Positions 7,427 to 15,346 of a DNA stretch of 21,731 bases are shown piece by piece (positions within the stretch are counted from its first letter, which is position 1; every line of letters begins with the position of its first letter). Under the pieces are notes generated by a model. That model was not told the origin of the DNA. It was given only the letters and a program-made list of their open reading frames with translations, and made no database searches. Position numbers and translations under genes: made by a program. Source of the stretch: Woeseiaceae bacterium (GTDB taxonomy: Bacteria; Pseudomonadota; Gammaproteobacteria; Steroidobacterales; Woeseiaceae); assembly GCA_022866645.1 (NCBI GenBank), contig JALHUQ010000290.1, positions 1-21,731 on the forward strand, given 5' to 3'.

Positions 7427-8815
7427 TTAATGTTTGATACCGCCCTCGGTAAGTGCCGCCGGGTCCAGCAGTCGATTCAGCTCATCGTCAGTCAGGTCCG
7501 TCATCTCTCGGGCGACGTCCTTTACCGGGCGACCCTGCTTGTACGCTGCCTTGGCAATTGCGGCACCTTTCTCGTAGCCAATCACCGGATTCAACGCGGT
7601 CACCAGTATCGGATTCCTGTCCAACGCCCGGTTAATGTTGTCCAGATTAACCGTAAACCCGGCGATCGCCTTGTCGGCGAGACAAGTGCAGGCGTTCGCC
7701 AACAACTCGATGCTCTGCAACAGATTGTAGGTGACGACCGGCAACATCACGTTGAGCTGAAAATTACCCGACTGGCCACCCAGTGCGATCGTCGCATCAT
7801 TGCCAACGACCTGCGCGCAGACCATAGCGACGGCCTCCGGAATCACCGGATTGACTTTGCCGGGCATGATGCTCGATCCCGGCTGCAACGCCGGAAGTTC
7901 AATTTCGCCAATGCCGGCCAGCGGTCCCGAATTCATCCAACGCAAATCATTCGAGATCTTGGTCAGGCTCACGGCCAGAACACGCAATTGGCCGGATGTC
8001 TCTACGGCCGCGTCCTGACTGCTCATGCCAGCGAATTTCGATGCGGCCGATTCGAAAGGAATACCCGTCTGCTCACTTAGCAGCAGCGCGACTTTGGCGC
8101 CGAATTTTGGATGTGCGTTGATACCGGTTCCGACTGCAGTGCCACCTTGCGCCAGCTGCACCAGTCGTTTCATCGTGTCCCTCAGTCGCTCGGCACCCTG
8201 ATCAATCTGGGCCCGCCAGCCATCGAGTTCCTGGCCGAGCGTTATGGGCATGGCGTCCATCAGATGTGTGCGTCCGGTCTTGACGATGTCGCGAGTTTCG
8301 TCAGCCTTGGCTTCCAGTACCTTCGACAGATGTTCAAGCGCGGGCAGCAAAGAATTCTGAATCGACAGCGCGGCGCTAACGTGGACACAGGTTGGAATGA
8401 CATCGTTACTGCTTTGGCTCATGTTGACGTGATCGTTAGCATGTACCTCCGATCCAAGTCGAGCCGTCGCCAAATGCGAAATCACTTCATTGGCATTCAT
8501 ATTGGAACTGGTGCCGGAACCGGTCTGAAACACGTCGATGGGAAAATGCTCATCATGGCGGCCTTCGGCCACTGCCAGTGATGACGCCTGAATCGCGATT
8601 GCGAGTTCACTCGTGATAAGGCCCAACTCGGCATTTGCGCCGGCGGCTGCCCACTTGACGAGGCCCAGTGCCGCAATAAACTGGCGCGGCATCGGCAGGC
8701 CTGAGATCGGAAAATTGTCGACGGCTCGCTGTGTTTGTGCGCCCCAAAGTGCATCCTCCGGGACCTTCAGTTCACCCATGCTGTCCTTCTCAATGCGAAA
8801 TGCCTTGTCACTCAT
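7427..8815 (-). CDS. fumC: Class II fumarate hydratase FumC
   Basis: FumC catalyses reversible hydration of fumarate to malate in the TCA cycle; it is the iron-independent, oxygen-stable homotetrameric class. The 462-residue length is standard. The superfamily signature GSSIMPGKVNP lies at 313-323, including the catalytic serine loop. TGRTHLMDAMP (180-190) supplies the general histidine, and SSNDVIP (135-141) and TGSGTSSNMN (98-107) are the other active-site blocks. An AAGGAG element lies 11 bases before the ATG. It is divergent from purB across a 151-base control region and is the first gene of a run with nudL and mazG. Aspartase belongs to the same superfamily, but the sequence reads as fumarase. 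Confidence 0.97.
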   Translation of the reverse strand: MSDKAFRIEKDSMGELKVPEDALWGAQTQRAVDNFPISGLPMPRQFIAALGLVKWAAAGANAELGLITSELAIAIQASSLAVAEGRHDEHFPIDVFQTGSGTSSNMNANEVISHLATARLGSEVHANDHVNMSQSSNDVIPTCVHVSAALSIQNSLLPALEHLSKVLEAKADETRDIVKTGRTHLMDAMPITLGQELDGWRAQIDQGAERLRDTMKRLVQLAQGGTAVGTGINAHPKFGAKVALLLSEQTGIPFESAASKFAGMSSQDAAVETSGQLRVLAVSLTKISNDLRWMNSGPLAGIGEIELPALQPGSSIMPGKVNPVIPEAVAMVCAQVVGNDATIALGGQSGNFQLNVMLPVVTYNLLQSIELLANACTCLADKAIAGFTVNLDNINRALDRNPILVTALNPVIGYEKGAAIAKAAYKQGRPVKDVAREMTDLTDDELNRLLDPAALTEGGIKH

Positions 8816-8966
8816 TGCCTGTCGTGCTCCTTACGGTAAATCTGCAGTCCGGTAGTAGATACTTGGTGTATGATTCGCGCTTTGCGCGCCGAAGTCTACA
8901 CTGGTTTTCCACCGAAAAAAGTCGACCGCCATTGGTTTTTTTATTGCCCATGAATACTCATTGCCC

Positions 8967-10334
8967 ATGAAAATCCCTGCTATCAAGGCACTCTCACCGG
9001 TCGACGGCCGATACTGCGAGAAGGTCAATGAACTGCGCAATATTTTTAGCGAATATGGCCTGATTCGCTACCGCATTCTCGTCGAGGTTCGCTGGCTGCA
9101 GCGCCTGTCCGATGAACCCGAAATTGCCGAGCTTGCGCCGCTCACCTCAGTGATGAAAGACGTCCTGAATCACATCGTTGATAACTTCTCGATCGATGAT
9201 GCGGAGCGCGTGAAGAAAATCGAGGCAACGACCAATCATGACGTTAAAGCTGTCGAGTATTTCATTCGCGAGAAGCTCGGCGACGGACCCGAGACACAGG
9301 CACTGAAGGATTTCCTGCATTTCGGCTGCACCTCCGAGGACATCAACAATCTGTCCTATGCCTTGATGCTGAGGTCAGCACGCGTCGATGTTCTGATTCC
9401 GCAAATGCGTGAGTTGAGAAGCAAGCTCAGTGCGCTCGCGAAGGAAAATGCCGGCTTGCCCATGCTGTCTCGCACGCACGGGCAAACCGCCAGCCCGACA
9501 ACGCTGGGTAAAGAAATTGCGAATGTCATCGCACGCCTGGATCGCACGCAAAAACAATTCGCCAACTGCGAGATTCTTGGCAAATTTAATGGCGCAGTCG
9601 GTAACTACAACGCCCATACCATCGCCTACCCCGACGTGGATTGGCCCGGGATTGCCCACCGTTTTATAGAGTCCCTGGGAATAATGCCGAATGCCTACAC
9701 CACGCAGATAGAGCCACATGACTGGACGGCTGAGTATTCGCACGCATTGATGCGGTACAACACGATATTGATCGATTTTAGCCGCGACATTTGGGGCTAT
9801 ATCTCGCTCGGTTATTTCAAGCAAAAAGTCACCAGAGACGAAGTCGGCTCTTCGACCATGCCGCACAAAGTAAACCCCATAGATTTTGAAAATGCCGAAG
9901 GCAATTTCGGCATGGCGAACGCGATGCTGGGTCACTTTGCCGAGAAGTTGCCGATATCGCGTTGGCAGAGCGACCTGACTGACTCGACGGTACAGCGCAA
10001 TTTCGGGTCGGCCGTCGGGCATGTCCTGATCGCACTGAAATCTCTGTCGAAAGGCATAGACAGGCTGGAGGTCAATTCTGCGGCGATCAGCGCGGAAATT
10101 TCGAATGCCTGGGAAGTACTCGGCGAGGCCGTGCAAACCGTCATGCGGCGTTACGGAATTCCCGAGCCCTACGAAAAACTCAAAGGGCTGACGCGCGGAC
10201 AGGCTGTCAGCAAAGAAATTCTGCAGGACTTCATTAAGACGCTGGATATTCCTGATGAAGAAATCGAACGCCTGCTAGCCCTGAGTCCGGAATCCTACAT
10301 TGGACTTGCCGCGGAACAGGCGCGCGATATCTAG
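8967..10334 (+). CDS. purB: Adenylosuccinate lyase PurB
   Basis: PurB acts twice in purine synthesis, releasing fumarate from SAICAR and from adenylosuccinate. The 455-residue protein begins MKIPAIKALSPVDGRY, matching the E. coli-type long PurB. It carries TTNHDVKAVEY (near 89-99), TSEDINNL, SRTHGQ (near 168-173) and the catalytic signature SSTMPHKVNPIDFEN (near 296-310). I chose ATG 8967 over the TTG six bases earlier. No clear ribosome-binding site is present. Instead a six-codon open frame from ATG 8949 ends in a TGA that overlaps the purB ATG, so coupled translation is possible. The roxA gene follows after 12 bases. Confidence 0.97.
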   Translation: MKIPAIKALSPVDGRYCEKVNELRNIFSEYGLIRYRILVEVRWLQRLSDEPEIAELAPLTSVMKDVLNHIVDNFSIDDAERVKKIEATTNHDVKAVEYFIREKLGDGPETQALKDFLHFGCTSEDINNLSYALMLRSARVDVLIPQMRELRSKLSALAKENAGLPMLSRTHGQTASPTTLGKEIANVIARLDRTQKQFANCEILGKFNGAVGNYNAHTIAYPDVDWPGIAHRFIESLGIMPNAYTTQIEPHDWTAEYSHALMRYNTILIDFSRDIWGYISLGYFKQKVTRDEVGSSTMPHKVNPIDFENAEGNFGMANAMLGHFAEKLPISRWQSDLTDSTVQRNFGSAVGHVLIALKSLSKGIDRLEVNSAAISAEISNAWEVLGEAVQTVMRRYGIPEPYEKLKGLTRGQAVSKEILQDFIKTLDIPDEEIERLLALSPESYIGLAAEQARDI

Positions 10335-10346
10335 GCGCGAACCCGC

Positions 10347-11480
10347 ATGCTAAAGCTGCCCGGAAATCTGACTGCTGATACGTTTCTCCAGCAGCACTGG
10401 CAAAAACAAGCGCTATTCATGCCGGGCGCTCTGCAGCGCATCAGACCGGCGATTACCCGCAACGAACTCGGCTGGCTTGCCACTCTTGAAGACGTTGAGT
10501 CGCGCCTTGTGTTCGTCGATCGGACCGGCATTCGACCGCGTTATCGAGCGGAATCCGGGCCTTTTGCAGCTGAGTATCTGCAGCAGCTGCCGAAACGCGA
10601 CTGGACCTTGCTGGTACACGATGTCGAAAAACATCTGCCCGCGATGAGAGGCTTGTTTCGACACGTACCGTTCATACCGCACTGGCGAATTGACGATCTC
10701 ATGGTGAGTTTCGCGGCGCCGGGTGGTGGCGTCGGTCCGCACCGGGATCACTATGACGTATTTCTGTGCCAGGGCATTGGCATACGCAACTGGCGATTTA
10801 CGATCGCACCGATCGCCGATGATCGGGAGGCCAGCGACGATCTCGCTCTGCTCTCCGAATTTGTTGGCGATGAAGACCACGACACTGTCGAGGGCGATGT
10901 TTTGTACCTGCCGCCGGGGGTGGCTCACTGGGGAACTGCCAGACGTGCCTGCATCACCTACTCGATTGGCATGCGTGCGCCAGTTGCTGCCGACCTGTCA
11001 CAGGCACTGAATCGCAGTAACCCGGATCAGACAGCCTTCTATTCCGATGCCGATCTCGGTCAGGACGAAGCAACGCCGGGACTCATTTCCAGCCAGGCGG
11101 CGGGCCGCGCGTCTGCGTTGCTTGGTCTGGCAGACGATCGACTGGACGACGTTTCCGAAGCGCTGGGGCAATTTTCGACTCAGCCGAAGGATTGGCTGAG
11201 ACCGGACGGCGCCACGACGGCTGAAGCCACAGCGCTGCTGAAGCTACTGCAGGCGGGCGGTCGCCTTGAGGTCCACGGCATGGCGTTGATCGCATTTGAT
11301 CGAAAAAACGTTTACGTCAATGGCAGCAGCCGGGTATTGCCACAAGAAGTGGCAGCTATGGTTGCGGAAATTTGTGCCAAACGATCGCTTTCCCGAGTCG
11401 TATCGCCGAAATCCCCACACGCCGATGTACTGCGATGGATGTCGCAGCGCGGCGCCTTTGAGATAGCTGAGAATTCATGA
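10347..11480 (+). CDS. roxA: Ribosomal protein uL16 arginine hydroxylase RoxA (YcfD-type JmjC/cupin)
   Basis: RoxA is a 2-oxoglutarate- and Fe(II)-dependent oxygenase that, in E. coli, hydroxylates an arginine of ribosomal protein uL16. The 377-residue protein shows the N-terminal HWQKQALFM block (17-25) and the cupin core with WRIDDLMVSFAAPGGGVGPH. The iron ligands are H132 and D134 (GPHRDHYDVF) and H194 (PPGVAHWG). A C-terminal dimerisation and winged-helix region follows, including AFDRKNVYVNGSSRVLP. Length and order of blocks match YcfD. It begins 12 bases after purB and probably shares its transcript. In E. coli roxA also lies near purB and phoPQ. The ribosome-binding site is weak. Confidence 0.95.
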   Translation: MLKLPGNLTADTFLQQHWQKQALFMPGALQRIRPAITRNELGWLATLEDVESRLVFVDRTGIRPRYRAESGPFAAEYLQQLPKRDWTLLVHDVEKHLPAMRGLFRHVPFIPHWRIDDLMVSFAAPGGGVGPHRDHYDVFLCQGIGIRNWRFTIAPIADDREASDDLALLSEFVGDEDHDTVEGDVLYLPPGVAHWGTARRACITYSIGMRAPVAADLSQALNRSNPDQTAFYSDADLGQDEATPGLISSQAAGRASALLGLADDRLDDVSEALGQFSTQPKDWLRPDGATTAEATALLKLLQAGGRLEVHGMALIAFDRKNVYVNGSSRVLPQEVAAMVAEICAKRSLSRVVSPKSPHADVLRWMSQRGAFEIAENS

Positions 11481-11548
11481 CCATATGTGAAATAGATCGC
11501 CGTTGGGATTAATGTCGCAACGCCTGTAAAAGCAAAGTAGGACGGGGG

Positions 11549-11590
11549 ATGCGAATGATTTTCATCGCAAAATTCTGCGTAAAAACGTGA
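11549..11590 (+). other. Possible 13-codon leader reading frame before the DUF7931 gene
   Basis: ATG 11549 opens a frame reading MRMIFIAKFCVKT and stopping at TGA 11588-11590, which overlaps the GTG start at 11587 as GTGA. A GGACGGGGG stretch lies directly before it and could serve as a ribosome-binding site, although the spacing is poor. It could couple translation into the downstream gene, which has no ribosome-binding site of its own. It may equally be chance. Confidence 0.25.
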
Positions 11591-12135
11591 CGCAGTTGGC
11601 ACAGGGCCGACCTCGCGAGCGGTACTATCACCAGTCTATGGAACTAGCGCGCGAAAAAGGGAAACGCTGGGTTATCTCAACCCGCGAAGAGATGCAGCAG
11701 GCGGCTCTGGAAGTCGTCAGTGAGGCATCGCGCAAGGTATCCATATTTACGCACGACCTCGAACCGGGAATTTACGACACGCCGGAGTTCCTCGAGATCA
11801 TCAAACGCATGGTTTTATCGCAAACCTACGCGCGTATTCGCGTCCTCATTGCCAACCCCACCCGGGCGGTGAAAAACGGCAATAACTTTGTTCATCTCGG
11901 ACGCCGCTTGAACACCTATATTGAGTTTCGACATGTTCGTGAGGATCTGCGCACGCATGCCGAAGCATTTTGTATTGCCGACGAAACCGCCCTCGTCTAT
12001 CGACTGCAGGCGAATCGTTGGGAAGGTATCGTCGACACTTACGAGCCCCCGGTTGCAAAACTGTACGCAAAGATGTTCGACGAGATTTGGTTAGCCAGTG
12101 AAGTAGTAACGGAATTTCGCCAACTCGGCATCTAG
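11587..12135 (+). CDS. DUF7931 / phospholipase D-like domain protein
   Basis: This 182-residue cytoplasmic protein matches the domain family now called DUF7931, seen alone or behind an acetyltransferase domain in other gammaproteobacteria. Characteristic blocks are VSIFTHDLEPGIYDTPEFLE (about 51-70), ARIRVLIANP (about 82-91) and a C-terminal FDEIWLASE. The arrangement of strand, acidic loop and RVLIANP recalls half of a phospholipase-D fold, but no HKD motif is present, so nuclease or lipase activity is not supported. The frame has only a GTG start (11587) before ATG 11638. The longer start is preferred because the sequence from GTG is uninterrupted, but the first 17 residues are uncertain. 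It lies 106 bases after roxA and 21 before nudJ. Function unknown. Confidence 0.8.
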   Translation: MTQLAQGRPRERYYHQSMELAREKGKRWVISTREEMQQAALEVVSEASRKVSIFTHDLEPGIYDTPEFLEIIKRMVLSQTYARIRVLIANPTRAVKNGNNFVHLGRRLNTYIEFRHVREDLRTHAEAFCIADETALVYRLQANRWEGIVDTYEPPVAKLYAKMFDEIWLASEVVTEFRQLGI

Positions 12136-12156
12136 AACCATTGCAAAGGTACAAGG

Positions 12157-12648
12157 ATGTATCCCACTGATCTGACAGTCTCGGCTGTCGTTGACCTCGA
12201 TGGACGGTTCCTCGTCGTCGAAGAACAAGTAATGGGCCAAAAGGTCCTGTGCCAACCCGGCGGCCATATTGAAGCCGGTGAATCCCCTGAAGAAGCGGTC
12301 GTGCGTGAAACGCTGGAAGAAACCGGCTGCGTCGTTGAATGCGGCGAATTAATCGGTATCTATCTCTGGATCCACCCGCAATCCAGGCAACAGTTCCTTC
12401 GCATCGCGTATGAGGCCAAATTCATATCCTGCGACGAAGAACGGAAATTGGATGACGGCATTATCGCGCGTCGTTGGGCGACGTTGCCGCAGCTCGAGGC
12501 GCGACAGACAAAGTTGCGGTCTCCTGCGGTGCTGCGTTGCGTTCGTGATTACGTTTCCGGGAAGCGTCAGTCCGACAATTTGCTAACCGGCATGCTGCCG
12601 TTGCAGCAGAACGTACATCGGGTCATGGCTTCCGCCGACCTGGTCTGA
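12157..12648 (+). CDS. nudJ: Nudix hydrolase NudJ
   Basis: NudJ in E. coli hydrolyses nucleoside di- and triphosphates and the thiamin precursor HMP-PP. This 163-residue protein starts with a VTVSAVV-like strand and FLVVEEQ. It has a full Nudix box: G36, E42, R50-E51 and E54-E55-x-G57 in GGHIEAGESPEE and VVRETLEETGC. The LWIHPQSRQQFLRIAYEAKF strand pair and the LRSPAVLRCVRDYVSGKR tail (about 116-133) are the parts that identify NudJ rather than a generic Nudix enzyme. AAAGG lies upstream of the ATG. In E. coli nudJ lies directly before mnmA; here a TonB-dependent receptor and a TfoX-like gene lie between them. Confidence 0.92.
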   Translation: MYPTDLTVSAVVDLDGRFLVVEEQVMGQKVLCQPGGHIEAGESPEEAVVRETLEETGCVVECGELIGIYLWIHPQSRQQFLRIAYEAKFISCDEERKLDDGIIARRWATLPQLEARQTKLRSPAVLRCVRDYVSGKRQSDNLLTGMLPLQQNVHRVMASADLV

Positions 12649-12724
12649 TATCGAAGAAGATTTTTGATATTCTTGCGGCCGTTATCCAGCTTCCCGATAC
12701 GCGAACCGGTGTTACGGTGTACGC

Positions 12725-14788
12725 GTGCAAACCAGGACGAAATTCGTGCGTTTTTTTCTGCTGACATGCGCGCTATTGTCGACCATCGCCTCCCCGTCGC
12801 TGGCGAGCACTGCAGCCTCCGATATTGACGAGGTAATTGTCACGGCATCGCGACGGCCTGCGGCGTCTGCGGATATTTCGAGCGCACTGAGCCTGGTCAC
12901 TCGCGACGATGTTTTGCAGGAAAAACTGACGACCGATGCTATTTCCCAATCGATCGGTGTTTCTTTGCAACAAACGACGCCAGGACAAGGTAGTGCAGTC
13001 ATCCGCGGTTTGAAGGGATCCGCCCTGTTGCACCTGGTTGACGGCATGCCGCTCAGCAACGCGCTTTTTCGGAGTGCGCCGACGCCGTATCTTGCCCTGG
13101 TTCCTACGACCGCCGTCGAACGTATCGAAATCATCCGTGGAACATCCGCGTCACTGTATGGCAGTCAGGCCGTCGGTGGCGTGATTGAGGTGGTTTCCCG
13201 CGAGCCGAATTTCGCTACGGACAAAACAGCGCTTAGACGCGACCTGGCATTGTCTTTTGATACGGCTGAATTGCAAAAATCAATAAAAGGATCGGTCGAC
13301 TTTGGCAACCGGCGTCTCGCGGCGATACTGAGCGGCGAGTATCTCACCACTGGCGATCGGCGTATCGGCGGCGGAAAGCGAATATCGCCGTCCGGATATT
13401 CGTCGAAAGCAGCACGCCTGGCCGTCAGCATGGTTCCGTCTGACGAAAGATCCTGGCTGTTTGATCTGCAATGGCTCGAGCAACCGAGCACGCCACGCAT
13501 CGATGAGTTGGTGCCGGGTTTCGGTCAGCTCACACCCTCCTCGTCCGAGTATTTTTTTTCGCCCAACAGCAGGCTGTTTGCGCATCTGCGACACACGGCT
13601 GACGATTCGCTGTTTGGGCTGGACTGGCGCATCGATGGCGCGTGGCAGCAAATCACGGACGACATCATCACACGAGACTATGAGGCACCGACCAGGCACC
13701 AGGAAGCGAATAGCAGTGATCTTTATGCCTTGTCGATTAACACGACGAGTCGGAACGCTGCCATATCCTGGCTTGCCGGCGCCGATTTTCGTACTGATGA
13801 GGTGAAAAGTTCGCGTCGTCAGGTCGATATCCAGACGATGGTCGCAAGCGCTGTGGCGCCGCGCTATCCGAGCGGCTCGAGAGTCGACGAGGTGGCGATG
13901 TTTGGCAATCTCGTTTGGGCGGCCGCGGATCGTCATCAACTCAGCGGCGGTCTTCGTCTCAGTGATGTGCATATCGATGTCCCCGCGTCCAATCTCAACA
14001 TGGCAGCGTCTGTTGATGTTCGTCGCCTTAGCGGCGATCTCGGTTGGATCTATTCCCTAAGCGACACCTGGCAGCTGGTTGCGAACGCAGGCTTCGGGTT
14101 CCGGGCACCGAACATCGCCGACATCGGCACCCTGGGCAATCGGCCGGGGAATCGCTATAACATTCCAAACTCCGACCTTAAAGAGGAACGCGTCGAGCAA
14201 TTCGACCTTGGTGTTCGGCAACAATCGGACGCCGTGCAATTCGAGCTAGTGTTCTACGCGTTGCGCTTCTACGATCGAATTACGTCCGTATTGACCGGCG
14301 ACACGACGGCGAGCGGACGCGACATCGTGCAAAGTGTAAATGCGGCAGAGACCGCCATCCACGGAGCGGAGGCCAGTCTTACTTTCGCACTCCGCGAAGC
14401 GGTCCGAGCGCGCGCAGTACTGAATTACACCTGGGGTAGCGAAACGATCGGCTCCGGAGGTGCTCAGCCGGCGGACAGGATTCCGCCACTCAGTGGCGAA
14501 TTGAGCCTGGATGTCGATCTGAATACTGCCTGGCAATGGCAGAGTTGGCTGACCGTCTCAGGTCCTCAGGACCGACTCAACGATCGAGAAATTCGGGACG
14601 TGCGCATTAATCCCGACGGCACCCCGGGCTGGACGATTGTTGGCACCGAGGTCAGCTGCCAGCTTAGTGAGGAATGGCGGATCAATCTGATGGCGGATAA
14701 CCTGTTCGACAAGAACTATCGCGTCCATGGCTCAGGTCTCGATTCCCCGGGGCGCAATTTCTCTATCACTCTTCGGAGGCGATGGTAG
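12725..14788 (+). CDS. TonB-dependent outer-membrane receptor
   Basis: This 687-residue protein has a signal peptide (FVRFFLLTCALLSTIASPSLAS), then a TonB-box-like DEVIVTASR (about 35-43). A plug domain follows, with VIRGLKGSALLHLVDGMPL and the IEIIRGTSASLYGSQAVGGVI element (about 137-157). A roughly 500-residue beta-barrel ends in the aromatic terminal residue W (NFSITLRRRW), as required for barrel assembly. Blocks such as GFRAPNIADIG, NSDLKEERVEQFDLGVR and VNAAETAIHGAEASL are standard barrel motifs. It is related to the BtuB/CirA size class, but the ligand cannot be assigned. The start is GTG 12725, since no ATG is available in frame. No cobalamin riboswitch fits in the 76-base gap upstream, which argues against simple B12 control. 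Confidence 0.93.
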   Translation: MQTRTKFVRFFLLTCALLSTIASPSLASTAASDIDEVIVTASRRPAASADISSALSLVTRDDVLQEKLTTDAISQSIGVSLQQTTPGQGSAVIRGLKGSALLHLVDGMPLSNALFRSAPTPYLALVPTTAVERIEIIRGTSASLYGSQAVGGVIEVVSREPNFATDKTALRRDLALSFDTAELQKSIKGSVDFGNRRLAAILSGEYLTTGDRRIGGGKRISPSGYSSKAARLAVSMVPSDERSWLFDLQWLEQPSTPRIDELVPGFGQLTPSSSEYFFSPNSRLFAHLRHTADDSLFGLDWRIDGAWQQITDDIITRDYEAPTRHQEANSSDLYALSINTTSRNAAISWLAGADFRTDEVKSSRRQVDIQTMVASAVAPRYPSGSRVDEVAMFGNLVWAAADRHQLSGGLRLSDVHIDVPASNLNMAASVDVRRLSGDLGWIYSLSDTWQLVANAGFGFRAPNIADIGTLGNRPGNRYNIPNSDLKEERVEQFDLGVRQQSDAVQFELVFYALRFYDRITSVLTGDTTASGRDIVQSVNAAETAIHGAEASLTFALREAVRARAVLNYTWGSETIGSGGAQPADRIPPLSGELSLDVDLNTAWQWQSWLTVSGPQDRLNDREIRDVRINPDGTPGWTIVGTEVSCQLSEEWRINLMADNLFDKNYRVHGSGLDSPGRNFSITLRRRW

Positions 14789-14951
14789 CCGAAAGTTTGC
14801 AGGTGTACGGGGTGGCCATCGATGCCGACCGGAGAAATCCCCTGTGGCTCGCGCACCGCGAGTAGCGCGGGAAAATACCGGTAATCGAAATACGGAGAAT
14901 TCAGGAAGCGGCTGAATGCCCGCACATCCAGCCGAGCACGGCGATAACACT
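14789..14951. other. Convergent intergenic gap with ambiguous open frames
   Basis: This 163-base gap lies between the receptor stop and the TfoX-like stop. It holds a small inverted repeat, CCGCG-AGTAG-CGCGG at 14856-14870, with no T tract, so it is at best a weak terminator. On the - strand a frame that reads out of this gap into the receptor gene encodes a protein-like stretch (FDYRYFPALLAVREPQG, VGIDGHPVHLQTFGYH) but has no ATG and no ribosome-binding site. I do not annotate it as a gene. Confidence 0.4.
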
Positions 14952-15287
14952 TCAGGCTTTTTTCTTCTTCTTTTTCCGCGGCTTAGGCTTCGGCAATTCG
15001 GCTTCGGTTATGGCGATCAGTTGCGTCAGCCACTCGGCATCGTCAATCTCGCTATCGATCAGGAAACAGTTCTTTGCGCCCGGGTACGGTGGTGCCTCGA
15101 CGACATCACCAATGAAGTCCCGGCCGGCTTCCGTCGGCTTGATGAACAACTGATTGTCGCAGATCAGCGCAACCACTTTGTCGTGCGAATACAGCGTGTA
15201 CCCACCAAACATCGCGCGGAAGCGCATGTCGCTCGACACGTCAATCTGATCGACGACGTATTGAACGAATTCCTTGTCACTTGCCAT
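14952..15287 (-). CDS. TfoX/Sxy N-terminal domain protein
   Basis: This 111-residue cytoplasmic protein matches the TfoX N-terminal domain (DKEFVQYVVDQI, then MRFRAMFGGYTLYSHDKVVALI, then LFIKPTEAGRDFI). The C-terminal half of the competence regulator TfoX/Sxy is absent. In place of it is a lysine-rich tail (KPKPRKKKKKKA), which may bind nucleic acid or simply be disordered. AAGGG sits seven bases before the ATG. The gene is divergent from mnmA across 59 bases and convergent with the receptor. Stand-alone TfoX-N proteins are common and have no settled function, so I would not infer a role in natural transformation. Confidence 0.9.
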   Translation of the reverse strand: MASDKEFVQYVVDQIDVSSDMRFRAMFGGYTLYSHDKVVALICDNQLFIKPTEAGRDFIGDVVEAPPYPGAKNCFLIDSEIDDAEWLTQLIAITEAELPKPKPRKKKKKKA

Positions 15288-15328
15288 AACTCTGCCCTTC
15301 GACGACTGGCCAACGCCGCGTTTGAGAA

Positions 15329-15337
15329 TGATACACT
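15329..15337 (+). promoter_or_regulatory. Extended -10 candidate for mnmA
   Basis: TGATACACT reads as an extended -10 (TGn plus TACACT, four of six matches to TATAAT) followed by a GC-rich stretch. It ends only nine bases before the mnmA ATG, so transcription would begin within a few bases of the start codon, giving an almost leaderless message. No -35 is obvious. Confidence 0.35.
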
Positions 15338-15346
15338 GCCGCGCCT

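Noticed and set aside
8869..8874. TATGAT as a -10 for purB
   Set aside because: No -35 or TGn extension fits, and it would give a long GC-rich leader; too weak to annotate.
9375..10136. 253-codon - strand frame opposite purB
   Set aside because: It is the mirror of a highly conserved enzyme gene and shows no recognisable domain.
12651..12680. AAGAAGAT/ATATTCTT imperfect hairpin after nudJ
   Set aside because: A mismatch and low stability make it a poor terminator; it lies in an AT-rich patch where such pairing is expected by chance.
12649..12724. Cobalamin riboswitch before the TonB-dependent receptor
   Set aside because: The gap is too short and no B12-box-like sequence is present.
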